From: Fragum whitleyi
Lineage: Eukaryota; Mollusca; Bivalvia; Cardiida; Cardiidae
DNA length: 64,000 nucleotides
Assembly: GCA_948146395.1 (NCBI GenBank)
Contig: OX411544.1
Span: forward strand, 37,654,457 to 37,718,456
Direction: 5' to 3'
Of the stretch, positions 1 through 11,610 are shown piece by piece (the first letter of the stretch is position 1; each line of letters opens with the position of its first letter). The notes beneath the pieces are model-generated. The model was given only the letters and a program-made list of their open reading frames with translations, made no database searches and was not told where the DNA came from. A program made the position numbers and the translations under genes.

Positions 1-1520
1 ATCCAAGAAATAGTGAGACTGGTTCTGTATCTCGAAAACCAATGAAGATATAAAAAAGAAATTTTACATGCATGTAAATTATTTTCTCTTGCATTTATTT
101 TTCACTTCAACCATTATGTTGCCATGACGTCATGTTGATGACGACACTAAGAATGACGTCATGACGTTAACAATGGCCAGATGAATATCAAAATGACAGA
201 AATGTTTCGTCTTTAATGTGGTTTTTTTTTTCGGAAAATTAAAGAACATGGAAACGCCGTTTTGCTATGAATAGTATACAGGGTTAAAGTACTTTCTCAC
301 AGTTACTCATTTCTTCTGATTATTTTTTTTCATCAGTGGGAGAATTCAATTTTAGCTTCTTTAAGTTCTTTTTTGTGTGATTTTGATCACGAAGACATAT
401 TTTTTTAAAGAAAATATTTGCATTTTACGACTTGATTAGGATTTTTTGTTAAAGATGCCATCTAATATCTTAATAAAGACATTTAATTTAAAATCTGTTG
501 TCAAAACTTACGAGTACATAAATGTAGAATTGCATTCTGAAACCCTCCTATTTTTCAGAACGACGTTGTCAGATGAAAGAAAGATATTTTTTTAAGAAAT
601 TTGAGGTCATTTCTTTCGAAAATTATACAACCATTGTCTACCACTTAGATGTAATACCCCCCCCCCCCCCCAAAAAAAAAAAAAAAAAAAAAAAAGTTAT
701 CAATGCAATTTGGGTCACAAAACACAACAAGGTAGTTTTACATGAAGTTTTTTAAACATTGAAATATCAAGGGGTTAATGTGGCCATTACGACATATGGC
801 ACCTCTTTCCGTTGCCTAGCAACAAGGGTTCCATAAAATGTATGTAGGTAGGAGTCTGCCAAACATTGAAGGAGATGTTATACTAATCAATGGTTGAACA
901 ATAATCTCATATTTATGAACTAGTTAGGAATTATAGCACAAGTCTCACTATTTATTGGATGATCCACGTTTATAATAACGAATAATTACGATCAGGTTTA
1001 GGAAAGTACACAGGTCTTCTTTTAAACGATACTATTGAATATAATCATATCATTATCAACATCTTTTTGGTCATTTTTTACATTCTTACTTCAAAACAAG
1101 AGCACCGGGTTCAACGCTCGGCTTCAGGTGCTAGATAATGCAAAGTTCTAAGTCATAAAAGGGGCATAACTCTTTCAAATTTGATTCCAGAGTAATATCC
1201 CTCGATAGTCTGGTTAGCTCTTGTGATGGTGAACACACATATGAATTCAAAATTACGGCAGAATTATCTCTTAGACGTTCCCTTGCATTATAAGACGTCA
1301 AATAACGCAATGATAAAATCACATTCTTTACATTACAATGCAACTGTTGTTCAGCCTGCAGTTGGTTTGTCCACAGTGATTCATGAATCCAATGCCCGGA
1401 AATTTTGCGAAGTAGTAGTTTTAATTTTGAAAATGGCAAATCACTGGAATTTCGTTTTCTTAACCCTTTGCTGTTTAATTCCTGCTTTTTACGTGCCTGT
1501 GATTTCATGATTGAGAAAAC
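1..1520. other. AT-rich non-coding stretch
   Basis: I see no supportable gene. Three TGACGTCAT-like words (CRE-like palindromes) cluster at about 125-165. A C-run followed by an A-run lies at 657-695. Two overlapping open frames at 1131-1508 (-) and 1223-1510 (+) have no recognisable domain, no signal peptide and no context, so I treat them as chance. Confidence 0.6.
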
Positions 1521-1529
1521 ATTGTGAAT

Positions 1530-1570
1530 AAAAAGAAGAAATTGCTTCTGACAAGCAATTTCTTCTTTTT
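1530..1570. repeat. Perfect 18-bp stem hairpin
   Basis: The arm AAAAAGAAGAAATTGCTT (1530-1547) is followed 5 bases later by its exact reverse complement (1553-1570). The other strand reads the same way. It lies in non-coding sequence and is probably the centre of a small foldback repeat. Confidence 0.8.
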
Positions 1571-1955
1571 CAACACTATTGTTTTTACCCTTCTGAATGG
1601 TTATTTTTCAAGTTAAATCCACTTTGAATTTTCGTCTGCAAAACCTTCGAATTTGGACAGGTCCAAAATTTTGTAAAACAGGAAAGGGTTAAACCAGGAT
1701 CTAAACACTTATTCAAAAATTAACCCTGATTTTGACCTTTGAACTGTGACCGGTGATAAAATGCACATATATTCCAATGTTTACCTTTTCAGAAATGCAC
1801 TGTATCCACTTTGATAAGACAGCATGGCGCCCGTTTTTCAAAATATCCGACATACTATATGTCTAAAGGCAAGATTATGGGTCCTATTATATAACGACAA
1901 GTCTTTCAGATTACCATAAAGGCAGTCAAATTTTGCACAAGTTTACTCTTAAAAA
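1571..1955. other. Non-coding, nothing recognised
   Basis: AT-rich sequence with no open frame of note and no repeat that I could match elsewhere in the window. Confidence 0.5.
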
Positions 1956-1959
1956 AATT

Positions 1960-2480
1960 GTCGAGACGAGTTTTTGGCATCAAATTGCCGCACTGATATA
2001 TGATTTGGTCGAATCAAAATTCTGCCCGGAGGAGATTTACCCAAAGAACATTATGCTGCAAGGTTTGATTGAAATCAGGTCAATGGTTTTGTAGTAGAAC
2101 ATTTTTAAACGTCCATGCCAAGCCCTAATTTTGGGCCAATCAAAATTTCTAGAACAACTTGATTGAAGGATCTCACACGAAACACTCGTGCCATGTTTCA
2201 TTTATATTTGCGCAATGGTTAAGGAGAAGATTTTTAAAGATTTTATGGTGAAAAATAAGCCCCGCCCTGCCACGCCCATATTTCGGGGTCAAACAAAATT
2301 TTTCTTGAACAATTCTAGAAGAGGGTCAATCAAAGAAACGCATGCCAAGTTTCTTTGAAATGAACCAAATGATTAAGAACAAAAATGATTTTAAAGATTT
2401 TATAGTGAAATTAAGCCCCGCCTTGTCACGCCCATATTTCGGGGTCAAACAAAATATCTCCTGACAATTTAAGAAGAGGG
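1960..2480 (-). repeat. Type 1 modular repeat, partial, reverse orientation
   Basis: The reverse strand carries degenerate units like those at 8934-10498: a phrase resembling GATTTCAATGAAACTT, then TTTTGATTGGCCC, then GGGCGTGGCAGGGCGGGGC. About three units of roughly 150 bp are visible. The hairpin head is not found here, so this is a fragment. Confidence 0.7.
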
Positions 2481-2629
2481 TCATCCAAAGACAGTAGTGC
2501 AGTAGTTACCAACAAGAGCATAAAGTAAGACGCGTCGGGACAGGCAGACGAACTCAAGCCTTCGCATGAATTCGAGTTTTCGCGATAACGCGAGACTACT
2601 ATATATACCCTATGATTCAATAATTAAGA

Positions 2630-2841
2630 AAGCAGGTCAAAAGACATGGTAAAGTAGGTCAAAGGTCAAGGTCAAATGTTCAACACGATGCCGGAGTCAT
2701 AGACAATCATCTACCAACATAAACTTTTACTTTTGTACAGGAGTAGACTTCAATATTCCAAATTTTAAAAAGTATATACGTCAAGTTCATCGTCAGCAGT
2801 TTAGCATGATGTCAGGATCAAGGACAGTCAGCTACCAATAT
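2630..2841. repeat. AGGTCAAAGGTCAAGGTC repeat units, first block
   Basis: Roughly 155-bp units carrying a motif close to GTAGGTCAAAGGTCA and then CATGATGCYAGGRTCAAGGACAG. The same units reappear at 3345-3665, on the far side of the type 3 repeat. This suggests that the type 3 copy and its SINE landed inside this array. No coding potential is seen. Confidence 0.6.
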
Positions 2842-3335
2842 TAACAAGAGCCATGTCGGACATGGCCATATCCCGCCATCAAAGCTTGATAGTAAACTGA
2901 ATTTGATTTGATTTGAATTGGGGTTTTACGTCGCTTTCAACAATCTCTCAGTTATATCGCGACGACTGGAGCACCTAACGATGGATTCCTGGTATTTCTC
3001 ACACCAGTACTACCACCAGATCCCTTTCCTAGCCTCCAGTTGCTATTCCACATAGGTTTACGACTATCTACCCATTGGTGGAAGACAAATGTCGGAAAGG
3101 ATAAGTGCCGTGGCCGGGGAACGAACCGATAGTAAACTGAAGCCGAATCAAAGGGCAACAACTCCTAAATTGTGCAAGCAAGAGTTATAGTTCTTGTGCA
3201 CTGCACTTCTCCTCCATGAGATTTGGCCACCTTTAAATTTTCAAGTTGATAGCTTTTATACCTTATGAGATACATGCTCCGGACAAGTTTAGTGACGGAA
3301 TGACGGACGGAGACCATTACTATATCCCCTTCGCC
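2842..3335 (-). repeat. Type 3 modular repeat, reverse orientation, split by a SINE
   Basis: On the reverse strand this matches the 160-bp units of the copy at 11723-13070: CTATCAACTTGAAACTTTA, then GGAGGAGAAGTGC, then ACAACTCTTGCTTGCA. Its head is at the right end, with a CCCCTGGCGAAGGGG hairpin and a GTCCGTC run at about 3265-3335. The SINE at 2902-3127 interrupts it. Confidence 0.75.
2902..3127 (-). mobile_element. tRNA-derived SINE, 5'-truncated, with 14-bp TSD
   Basis: The reverse strand begins inside the tRNA-like head at a pol III B box (GGTTCG...CCCCGG). It continues through the central body also present at 17926-18205 and 53314-53562 (GGGATAGCAGCTGGAGGCTA-like, then TACTGGTGTGAGAAATACCA), and ends in a simple A/T-rich tail. 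It is flanked by the perfect direct repeat GATAGTAAACTGAA (2888-2901 and 3128-3141), the signature of LINE-driven insertion. Losing the head and A box leaves it unable to make its own pol III transcript. The target is the type 3 repeat. Confidence 0.9.
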
Positions 3336-3344
3336 AGGGGATTA

Positions 3345-3665
3345 TTAGTAACATAATGTACTCAGACCCAAAATGCAATATTTAAGAAAAGTACATAAAA
3401 TGTCATGGTCGATGTCAAGAGTGAACCATAATGCGAGAAGAAAAAAAATCATCTACCAGCATTATTTATACTTTTATACAGTCACAGACTTCATAATTCG
3501 AAATTTAAAAAAGTAGGTCAAAGGTCACGTTCTGGCTCAAGATTTCTACATGATGCTAGGGTAAAGACAGGAAGCTACCAATGTTTATTAGTAACAGCAT
3601 ATAGTCTTAGACCCTATAATACAATATTTAACAAAGTACGTCAAGGATCATGGCCGAGGTCAAGG
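3345..3665. repeat. AGGTCAAAGGTCAAGGTC repeat units, second block
   Basis: Two further units of the array seen at 2630-2841, with the phrases CATCTACCAGCATTATTTATA and AAAAAGTAGGTCAAAGGTCA recognisable but diverged. No gene is visible. Confidence 0.6.
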
Positions 3666-3699
3666 GTTCATCTTGATACCTGATTCAAATACAAACATA

Positions 3700-4480
3700 T
3701 GACAAACTGAATAATTTATCAAAATTTCAGAAAGCATGTCAAAGGTGGAGGCACCTTTTCCCATGACACTTGACGGATCAGATTGATAATCAAACGGAGC
3801 AAATTCACATGATGGTTCAGTCAACCTGAGTAAGATAAATTGAAACGGAATACTGTGCACTCTTGACTATTAACGCGGTTTTTCTGATTAGATGTTCATT
3901 TGGCCCCTTTTCCCGGGCCTCTTGACGGATCAGACCAATTTTCGATAGGAATCATTTTGATAGTAGTACAATTATTTTGAGCAAGCCTGATGACAATCAG
4001 ATGAAAACTATGGACCTAACAGTGTTAACGAGGATTTTGTTTCTACGTTTTCATTATGCCTTTCCCTTGCCTCTTGACAGGTCGGGCCCATTTTGGAAAG
4101 GAATGATCCTTGAGATGGTACAATCATTTTGAGCAAGTTTAATGACAATCGGATGAAAACTGTGAACCTTGCAATGTTAATCAGGATTTATTTTAAATTC
4201 GTCTTTTCCTGTGACGCTGTTAAGACGGATCGCGTACTAATGTGTTAACATCCATCGCAAGTTTGCGGACAGTCGTATAAAAACTGTGCACTCTATAGTG
4301 TAGACAACGATATTCTAATTTTTAATCTGCTCCTATTCACGTGGCTCTTGGATCTGGCCCATTTTCGATAGGAACGATCCTTGTAATGAAACAATCATTC
4401 TGGTCAAGTTTGGACACAATCGCATAAATTTGTGGACCCTATGGCGTTAACAAAAAAAAGTTAATTGGCATACGGACAGA
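3700..4480. repeat. Tandem ~150-165 bp units (type 4 modular repeat)
   Basis: At least four diverged units follow each other. Each contains CCTCTTGACGGATCAG, then TTTTCGATAGGAATGATCC, then CAATCATTTTGAGCAAGTTT, then GACAATCGGATGAAAACTG, then GTTAACGAGGATT. The layout recalls the other modular repeats here, but I see no hairpin head. Confidence 0.7.
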
Positions 4481-5109
4481 AAGTCAGTAGCGGAAAAAAT
4501 GTATTGTAGGCAGTTAAACTTAGAATGGCTAAAACAGCGTTCTTGTTCTTAACGTACATCTCCAGAAAAAAGTTACATGCAGGATCTTTTTGTCTTCAAT
4601 ATCATTAGGTTTTTGTTTCATATCTGAATGAAACTGAAAAAAAATACTATTTTCATCTCTTAAATGATAAATTGCTATACTGAAAATTAACAAGCATTTG
4701 GTATTCTTCAGATAGATTATCCTCATGGCATCGCTGAGTCATTTAATACATTGGGCGTTCTTTCTCTCTTGTCTCTTTTTAAATTAATCTGTGTGGTTTG
4801 CAAAACATTCTTTACATTATTTTAGAGATTTATGTACGTAAATAGAAAATGACAGGTTTAATTGTGTACATTAGAAAATTAAAAAAATGCTGATTTTACA
4901 GGCTAATGTCTAATATTCGTCAACATGATCCTTTGTGTCATTCAAAATGATTTTTTCACCTCGAAATCACAAATCTGCGTATTTTTAAACAATTTTACTG
5001 CTTATCGCTTCTGTCCATCGTTTGTCTTTATTTTTGCACGGTAAAAAATATCGTGACATTGACAAAGTGAATTATTCTGGAATGAGTTTTGAGTGGAATT
5101 GAATGGAGG
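4481..5109. other. AT-rich non-coding stretch
   Basis: No gene or recognisable repeat. Short open frames such as the one at 4529-4726 (-) have no domain. Confidence 0.5.
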
Positions 5110-6530
5110 TATAGTCCGTTTGACTTCTATATAGTCCAACCTTTTCATCAATTACATAAAATTGCGTTTGAATGAAGGATTTGTATGTGGTAAAATCTTA
5201 ATTTCAGCTTAATACCATTCCAAAAAATATTTTTTGAAAATAAAATGATTTCAAAATAATGATTTTGTCTATCTAAATAATGTTGATATTTTTGCATTTT
5301 TCGCTCTTAAACACGAGGGGTGATGAGGGCTGTTAGAAATAGTCAGAAATTGTAAACATATAGACGCATCGCACGCTGTTGGGTACGTTTATGTAACGTC
5401 AAAACTGCGAAAATCTATCCACGACGTTTGCCGCTGCGTTAGTATATATTATTACAGTATTTTAACGGTGGTGATTTTTTGCGAATTTTGTCAGTTCAAT
5501 TTGTACATATATTACAGCCCGTTTTATTGATATTCTTATGTTCAATAGGAAGAGATGAACTCAATCGACAAACAATTTGGAATCTTATTTTTGAAAATGC
5601 TTAGTAATAGGTAACTCGTTGATTCTCCCCTTAAACCTCGCAGTTACAGCTCTAATCAATACTCAATAACGATGTTTGACAATCAAACGAACGAAATTAT
5701 CTTTTTATCACAATAATCACAATAATTTCACCATATTCTATCACAAACTCCTATAGACGCGGGCTATCCGCTAATTCAAATCATAATTAACGTCATAAAT
5801 CAGCAGCGTGACATTCGACCTCCACACGCAAAACTGATTGTCACACGTTTAATATGGTAAGAAAAGAGATCAATTTTTATCTAAAAAATCTATGAAAAAT
5901 CAATATTTAATATTTGCAATTGTTTCGAAATCGAGTACCGTTTTTGTTGTTTTCTTGACCCGTACAAAAATATGAAATTTACAAATGACGCAAAGTTTTG
6001 CAAGCGTGACTTTTTTTTCTCCACATCGTTTACTATATGGAGAGAAAAACTTTGTTACATCTTACATACAAATTTAAGCCGAACGTCGCATTTTTTCCTC
6101 GCTTAAACTTGCATCATGTTGTTCATTCGAATTTGAAAATGGAACTCGATTATACAGATTTCAATTATGAATATTTTGATATATAACACTTGTGAGAAAA
6201 ATCATATTGACTACTCGATTTTATACTTAAACGACCCACTTAATATCTTACACTTTTTGAATTTGCCCCTTTGCAAATCAGAGCTATTTATGGATATACA
6301 ACTAGCTGTTCCGGTTAATACGGACACAGTGAGGTGTGAAAGGCTGAAAGTTAACATGTATGCGGACGGACAAAATCATTATTTTACACCAAAAAATCCT
6401 GAAAAACAGAATTCGTCATGATGGTATTAGATCGAAAATATGATATGACTAGAAAAACAATACGTTTCGTAAACTCAATACTGAGTTTTTCGGCGAAACG
6501 TTGGTCCATATAGAAGTCAAACGGACTATA
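5110..6530. mobile_element. 1.4-kb terminal-inverted-repeat element, TA-flanked
   Basis: The left end TAGTCCGTTTGACTTCTATA (from 5112) and the right end are inverted copies over about 30 bases, with a few mismatches further in. A TA dinucleotide sits at each outer edge (5110-5111 and 6529-6530), as expected of Tc1/mariner-like insertion. The interior encodes no recognisable transposase; the 84-codon frame at 6167-6421 has no known motif. I read it as a non-autonomous element. A solo right end of a related copy lies at about 44873-44910. Confidence 0.8.
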
Positions 6531-6789
6531 GTCGCAAGTCGCTAATTTTGTTCACCCTGATTACCCCCCATTAATAAGAAAAATGCATATTAATTCTATA
6601 AATAGCTCTTCATTTTTTAAAAATCAAGTGAGACGCTTATAATGTAAATTTTGTCACTGAAATGGTGACCTTTTTTAAGCAATATTTATTTGAATGTAGT
6701 TGTTGATCTAATGTTTTTAGTGATTTAGAAGCATTTTGAATGGTTTGAGTGAGTGATTGGAATTAATGAATGGAGCGGTTTAGAGTTGT
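6531..6789. other. Non-coding spacer
   Basis: Nothing recognised between the inverted-repeat element and the Tc1 remnant. Confidence 0.5.
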
Positions 6790-7355
6790 TTTGATCGAGA
6801 TGAGTCCAGGTTTTGATCGAGATGAGTCCAGGGTCTGGAGGACGCCAAATAAGCGTTTTACTCCAGTGTGTGTGGAATAACATGATCGGTTTGTCAGGGA
6901 CTCAGTCATGGTTTGGGCGGGAATTAGTGCTCAGGAGAAAACAGAGCTCCAGGTCGTTGAAACGGCACAATGACGGCTCTCAGGTACGTAAAAGAGATCT
7001 AAGATGTTGACGTTCGACCATATGCTGGTTCAGTTGGTTAAAATTTCATTCTAATGGATGACAATGCGCGTACACAGCCAACAACACCAATCAATATCTC
7101 GAGCAAGCCACTATCGCCCGAATGGAATGGTCAGCTAGATCTCCGGATCTAAACACGATAGAGCATGCTTGTGACATTTAACAGACAGCTGTTTCATCAC
7201 GTACGATGCAACCGGTATCGGTAAAGGAGCTCGGACAGGCTTTTGTTGAAGAATTGGATCAAATTACACAATAAAAGATCAGGAAGCTAATAAGCAGTAT
7301 GCACAGGCGATGTCAGGCCGTATTCGAAGACCGGGGACATCAAACGCGGTATTGA
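6790..7355 (+). pseudogene. Tc1-like transposase remnant
   Basis: Reading across several frameshifts and stops gives the second half of a Tc1-type DDE transposase: DESR (about 6821), SVMVWAGIS (about 6906), MDDNAR (about 7054), WSARSPDLNTIEH (about 7130-7166) and a C-terminal MHRRCQAVFEDRGHQTRY ending at a stop at 7355. All three catalytic acidic residues of the DD34E family can still be seen, with roughly 34 codons between the last two. The N-terminal DNA-binding half is absent. A 22-bp tandem duplication (TTTTGATCGAGATGAGTCCA) sits at its left edge. It cannot make active protein. Confidence 0.85.
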
Positions 7356-7489
7356 AGTATAAAGAATTTTTTTGAATTTTTGGACGAACCAAATTTCTTT
7401 ATCTTCAAGATAACTCGAAATTGTTGATTTTTGACCCTTATGTCCTTTGGGCAAGCCTTTCTTTTAAAGCAACATCCAATAAGCTTTAA

Positions 7490-7920
7490 GCCCTCGTCTA
7501 CATTCAGAGTAAAAATATCGCTATTTCGTGAACATCCTTTGAATAATTATTCTTGATTTAGTGTTATGTAAGATGACAAATCAATTGACAAACGGCGGCT
7601 TTTCGGGAAATGCATTATCTGTCGTATAAAGTAATATATGTAAATGAGATTGTGGTCAAGTGAAATACGCCCACGCGATGGAACGGTAATACGCTCTATT
7701 CGAATTGTAGTTCAAAATGTTGCGGGTCATAAATATGTATCAAGTTAGGCACTTATTATGACCATCGCGTCATAATAATTCGCATAACCGTATTTTGGAA
7801 TGACAAATTCAAGCTTATCTTTGAGAATAAAGTCTAGTTTTTGTGTACGTTGTCGTTAAAGATCATTGTCTTGCGTTTCAGAAATGTTCACGAACACAGA
7901 CGGGGGCTTTAGTGACCTCG
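7490..7920 (+). repeat. ~430-bp repeat, copy 1 of an inverted pair
   Basis: This matches, in inverted orientation, the segment at 19895-20330. Shared landmarks in order are TTTCGTGAACAT, GACAAATCAATT, ACAAACGGCG, ATATGTAAATGA, GTGAAATACGCCCA, TCGCGTCATAAT, CAAATTCAAGC, AAGTCTAG and GATCATTGTC. No open frame spans it. The family is unidentified and its ends are not defined. Confidence 0.8.
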
Positions 7921-8695
7921 TAAAATTCTTATCTTTGCAAAAATACATGCTATTATTTTTTTATCGACATATAAATAGTATATGATGTAACCAACAGTAT
8001 GTGAAGTATAGGGGCTTTCTGAGAAAAAGAATGCTTTCATCCAAAACGAATATCCGTAAAGGACTTATTAGCCTTTGCCCCATTTATGAAGGTATAAAGT
8101 ACAGGAAGAAATAAAGGAACTGATTTTGTCTAATATGAAAAATATTTCACGAGAATCCTGTATTGGGCGTTAAAAAACGAGTCCTTAGTACGAAATAGAC
8201 GATAATAATAAGTTATTGACGCTATGTAACTTTAAAATTGAGCATCTGGTAAACCATTTTACTGATAGCAGCGATCTGTAAATTGATCAAACAACTCACA
8301 ATAAAAATATTTGTCATAAATGGCGGAAAATTACTGTATTTCATTTTTAAGTTGGAATGCGGAGCAATTCCAACTTAGATTTAACAAAACTTCAAAATGA
8401 ACACAAGATAATTTCATTTCGGTTTTTTGACAACACATATCACGTGAACAGGATGTGAATACACTCCTGCCTATTTTGTATATCTCAACTTGACACAGAC
8501 ATACAGTTTATTTCATCAAGAAGTAATAATGTTGAACAATTACACAACTATCACTTCGTGTAAATTATTAACACGCTAATTTATGTTTTAAACGAAATTT
8601 ATTGAAACTTGCGTACGAATTTACTAGTAGCAAATGTTTGCATTACTATATTTGGAAATCATGTGATAAGTCAAGTCCAATAAAGTAAGCTATTG
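7921..8695. other. AT-rich non-coding stretch
   Basis: No gene and no repeat recognised. Confidence 0.5.
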
Positions 8696-8699
8696 ACAA

Positions 8700-8838
8700 C
8701 AGCACTGTCCAATCACGTGATCTGCTTATTTGGTAGTACGCGGCCTGTTTTTCGTAGAATTGTGGCAATAGCACAAGCCAATCACGTGAACTGCTTATTT
8801 GGTAACGTCGCGACCTGTTTTTCGTAGAATTATGTTAT
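8700..8838. repeat. ~70-bp direct duplication
   Basis: Two adjacent diverged copies share CCAATCACGTGA, CTGCTTATTTGGTA, CGACCTGTTTTTCGTAGAAT and a closing ATAG. The CACGTG E-box-like word is kept in both. No gene is adjacent, so regulatory meaning is unknown. Confidence 0.8.
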
Positions 8839-8933
8839 AGCTTCTTTTAGAAGTCCAGTTTCTCTTTCTGAACGAACTTTTTACACACTTCAACAAAAAA
8901 CCGTAGTTCAAATGGTTTTTTTTTGTTTTTTTA

Positions 8934-10498
8934 GCTCCACTGGCCGAAGGCCAGCGAGCTATTGTCATGGCGGAGTGTCCGTCGTGCGTGCGTGCGTCCG
9001 TCCGTCCGTGCGTAAGCTTTTTCTTTAAACATCTTCTCCTCCCAAACCAATGGGCGGATTTTAACCAAACTTGGTAGAAATGATCCTTGGGTGGCCCTCT
9101 TCTTAAATTATTCGAAGAATTTTGATTGGCCCCCAAGAATGGGCGTGGCATTTTTTCACTCTAAAATCTTTTAAAATCTGTTCCTCCTAAACCATTGGGC
9201 CGATTTCAATGAAACTTGGCATTGATATTCCCTGGGTGACCTTTTACTTAAATTGTTCAAGAAATTTTGATTGGCCTATAAATATGGGCGTGGCAGGCGG
9301 GGCCTATTTTGAGCCCGAAATCTTTGAACGACATCTCCTCCTGAATCACTGGACAGATTTCAATGAAACTTTAACAGAATGTTTCTTGGGTGACTATTTA
9401 CTTAAATAGTTCAAGAAATATTGATTGGTCCATAAATGTGGGCGTGGCAGGCGGGGCCTATTTTGAGCCCGAAATCTTTGAACGACATCTCCTTTTGAAC
9501 CTTATGTTTTAATAAGATAGGTAAAGGGTTGATGGTTCATTGTGATTGAGTATTTTGGTGCAATATGGATCCTTGGTTGACCCTTTACTAAAATTATTCA
9601 AGAAATTTTGATTGGCCCTAAAATATGGGCGTGGCAGGGTGGGGCTTATCAGTCCACAATCTGACGCCAGTTTCGCAAAAATTTCCCCAAATCCGCTGGA
9701 CGGTTTTATGGTTCCATGATTATCTGATAATTGCTTCAATGGGACTATTAAATGCATCACGCAGCCTGTTACAGTTGAGTAATTCTGAGAACTGGCCAAT
9801 GATTTCTCCTCGTTCCAGTAGAGTAAACAAAATACCATGGTCAAAACTGCTTGGGTAACGGACTGCCTGTAGTTAATCACCTATCATTTTCTGGTTAAGA
9901 AGATAATGGTCAATAGAGCAGTGGTCCAAAATGTTACAGTCTCGTGGCGTTAGATGGAGCAGTGTTATATTGAGCCCGAAATCTTTGAATGACATCTGCT
10001 CCTGAACCACTTGGCTGATTTCAATGAAATTTTACCAGAATAATCCATGAGTGTCTCTTTTCAAAAATTATTTGCTAAATTTTGATTGGCCCATAAATTT
10101 GGGTGTGGCAGGGAGGGGCTTATTTTGAGGCCAAAATATTTTAACGATATCTCCTCCGGAACCACTCAGCCAATTTCAATGAAACTTTACCAGAATGTTT
10201 CTTGGGTGACTATTTACTTAGATTGTTCAAGAAATATTGATTGGTCCTTAAATATGGGCGTGGCAGGCGGGGCCTATTTTGAGCCCGAAATCTTTGAACG
10301 ACATCTCCTTCTGAACCTACGTTTTAAAAAGATAGGTAAAGGGTTGCAGGTTCATTGTGATTGAGTATTTTGGTGCAAAATGGACCAGAACCAGTTAATC
10401 ATTATTAAATAGGTCTTAGGAGATTTCAGAGTGTTAATGTTTTCATTTAAAGTAAGCTTTATTTAATGAAAGTCTAAAGATTTTAAAGCCAGTGGAGC
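8934..10498 (+). repeat. Type 1 modular repeat, complete copy
   Basis: It is bounded by an 11-bp inverted repeat, GCTCCACTGGC at 8934-8944 and its complement at 10488-10498. The left end folds as a hairpin (CTGGCCGAAGGCCAG) and is followed by a GTCCGTCCGTCC-like run (8990-9013). Five to six diverged units of about 150 bp follow, each with a phrase like GGCCGATTTCAATGAAACTT, then TTGATTGGCC, then GGGCGTGGCAGGCGGGGCC, then GAGCCCGAAATCTTTGAACG. Open frames inside change between units and carry stops, so it is not coding. The right end continues into AGGCCCTCTTGGGCCTCTTG. Confidence 0.85.
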
Positions 10499-10708
10499 GA
10501 TACAGGCCCTCTTGGGCCTCTTGTTTTATCTAATTGTTTCGTAAACCATTATTAGAAACGCGAAAAATCTGCAGATTATTTATCTGTATTAACAACCCGA
10601 TCCAGCAAATATTCTCTTTTTATTACTTCTCTTCAAAAAAATGGAACCCCATTTCCAAATTGAGCGACAATTTCTCTTGATGGTGGACGCAGCAAGGATC
10701 GATGAAGG

Positions 10709-10810
10709 TATAGATCCACAAGTTTAAGTGATAAATCAAAGGTCAATTTTGTCTATACCTGTATAGACAAAATTAACCTTTGATCACTCACTCTAAATTG
10801 CGGGTCTATA
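10709..10810. mobile_element. 102-bp palindromic MITE, copy 1
   Basis: The whole element is a near-perfect palindrome centred on CTATACCTGTATAG, with long arms containing ATCAAAGGTCAATTTTG and its complement. Ends are TAGATCC/GGGTCTA with TA at both borders, consistent with a Tc1/mariner-type MITE. The second copy is at 17078-17179. Confidence 0.85.
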
Positions 10811-11120
10811 GGCAAACATTCTTCTACTCTTTTTGCTTTTGTCCATTTTCTTTAAAATTGCTTAGACATAAATTCACTTCTGCAAATACGCACGTGCGCA
10901 ATCCTTTAAATATCATAGAAGATTATCACAAGTTAACAACAGCCTTTGTTTTTATCAAATATCTGACCGAGTTTTACAACCCCACGTGTTTTGCCTTCAG
11001 AGGCCACGTTCAAGAACGGTCCTACGACCGAAATTTGATCGTATCGCAATCGTACGATTGAAATTGGCTTTCAAGAAACATTTTTGGCTTTCAAAAAACA
11101 TGTATCGTTTAATTTTGGCA
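10811..11120. other. Non-coding stretch
   Basis: Contains the palindromic runs CCTACGACCG and TCGTACGATTG at about 11015-11060. No gene is recognised. Confidence 0.45.
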
Positions 11121-11124
11121 TTGA

Positions 11125-11610
11125 TATACGTTACCTAAAGGCGTCATCTTCTCCGTCTGTCCGTCCGTCCGTACGTACGCCCACTTTTCCTGTGAGCACA
11201 ACTCCTCCAAAATTTCTAGTTGGATTTGGATGAAACTTTTACAGAATGTTCCTTATCACCTGACCTTGCGCATAAAGTCACGGTTTGGTGAATTTCAGCC
11301 GAGTCATGAAAAAAGAGCCTTCATGTAAAAAAATCTTGTTAACACAACTTCTTTCTCATTTATGGACCGATTTGGATGAAACTTTCACAGAAAGTTCCTA
11401 GTCACCTGGCCTTGTACCTATTGTCACGGTTTGGTGAATATTAGCCATGTCATGGAAAAAAAGGCCTTCATTTGAAAAATGTTGTGAACGCAACTCCTCC
11501 TCCATTTATGGACCGATTTGGATGAAACTTTTACAAAATGTTCCTAGTCATCTGACCTAGCGCAAAATTTAACGCGGTTTGGTGAATTTCTTTTACAAAA
11601 GTCGAGACGT
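11125..11610 (+). repeat. Type 2 modular repeat
   Basis: A GTCTGTCCGTCCGTCCG run (11156-11173) precedes three tandem units of about 140 bp. Each unit has CACAACTCCTC, then ATGGACCGATTTGGATGAAA, then ACAGAATGTTCCTAGTCACC, then GTCACGGTTTGGTGAAT, then TCATGGAAAAAAAGGCCTTC. The layout and the GATTTnnATGAAACTTT core mirror types 1 and 3, although the sequences otherwise differ. Non-coding. Confidence 0.8.

Noticed and set aside
1131..1510. Overlapping open frames on both strands (125 and 95 codons)
   Set aside because: No domain, no signal, no splice context, and they overlap on opposite strands in low-complexity DNA.
9209..10364. Two similar open frames (GVAGGAYFEPEIFERHLLLN) as a repeated protein
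   Set aside because: The similarity comes from the DNA repeat unit; other units in the same array have stops and shifts, so the frame is not maintained.
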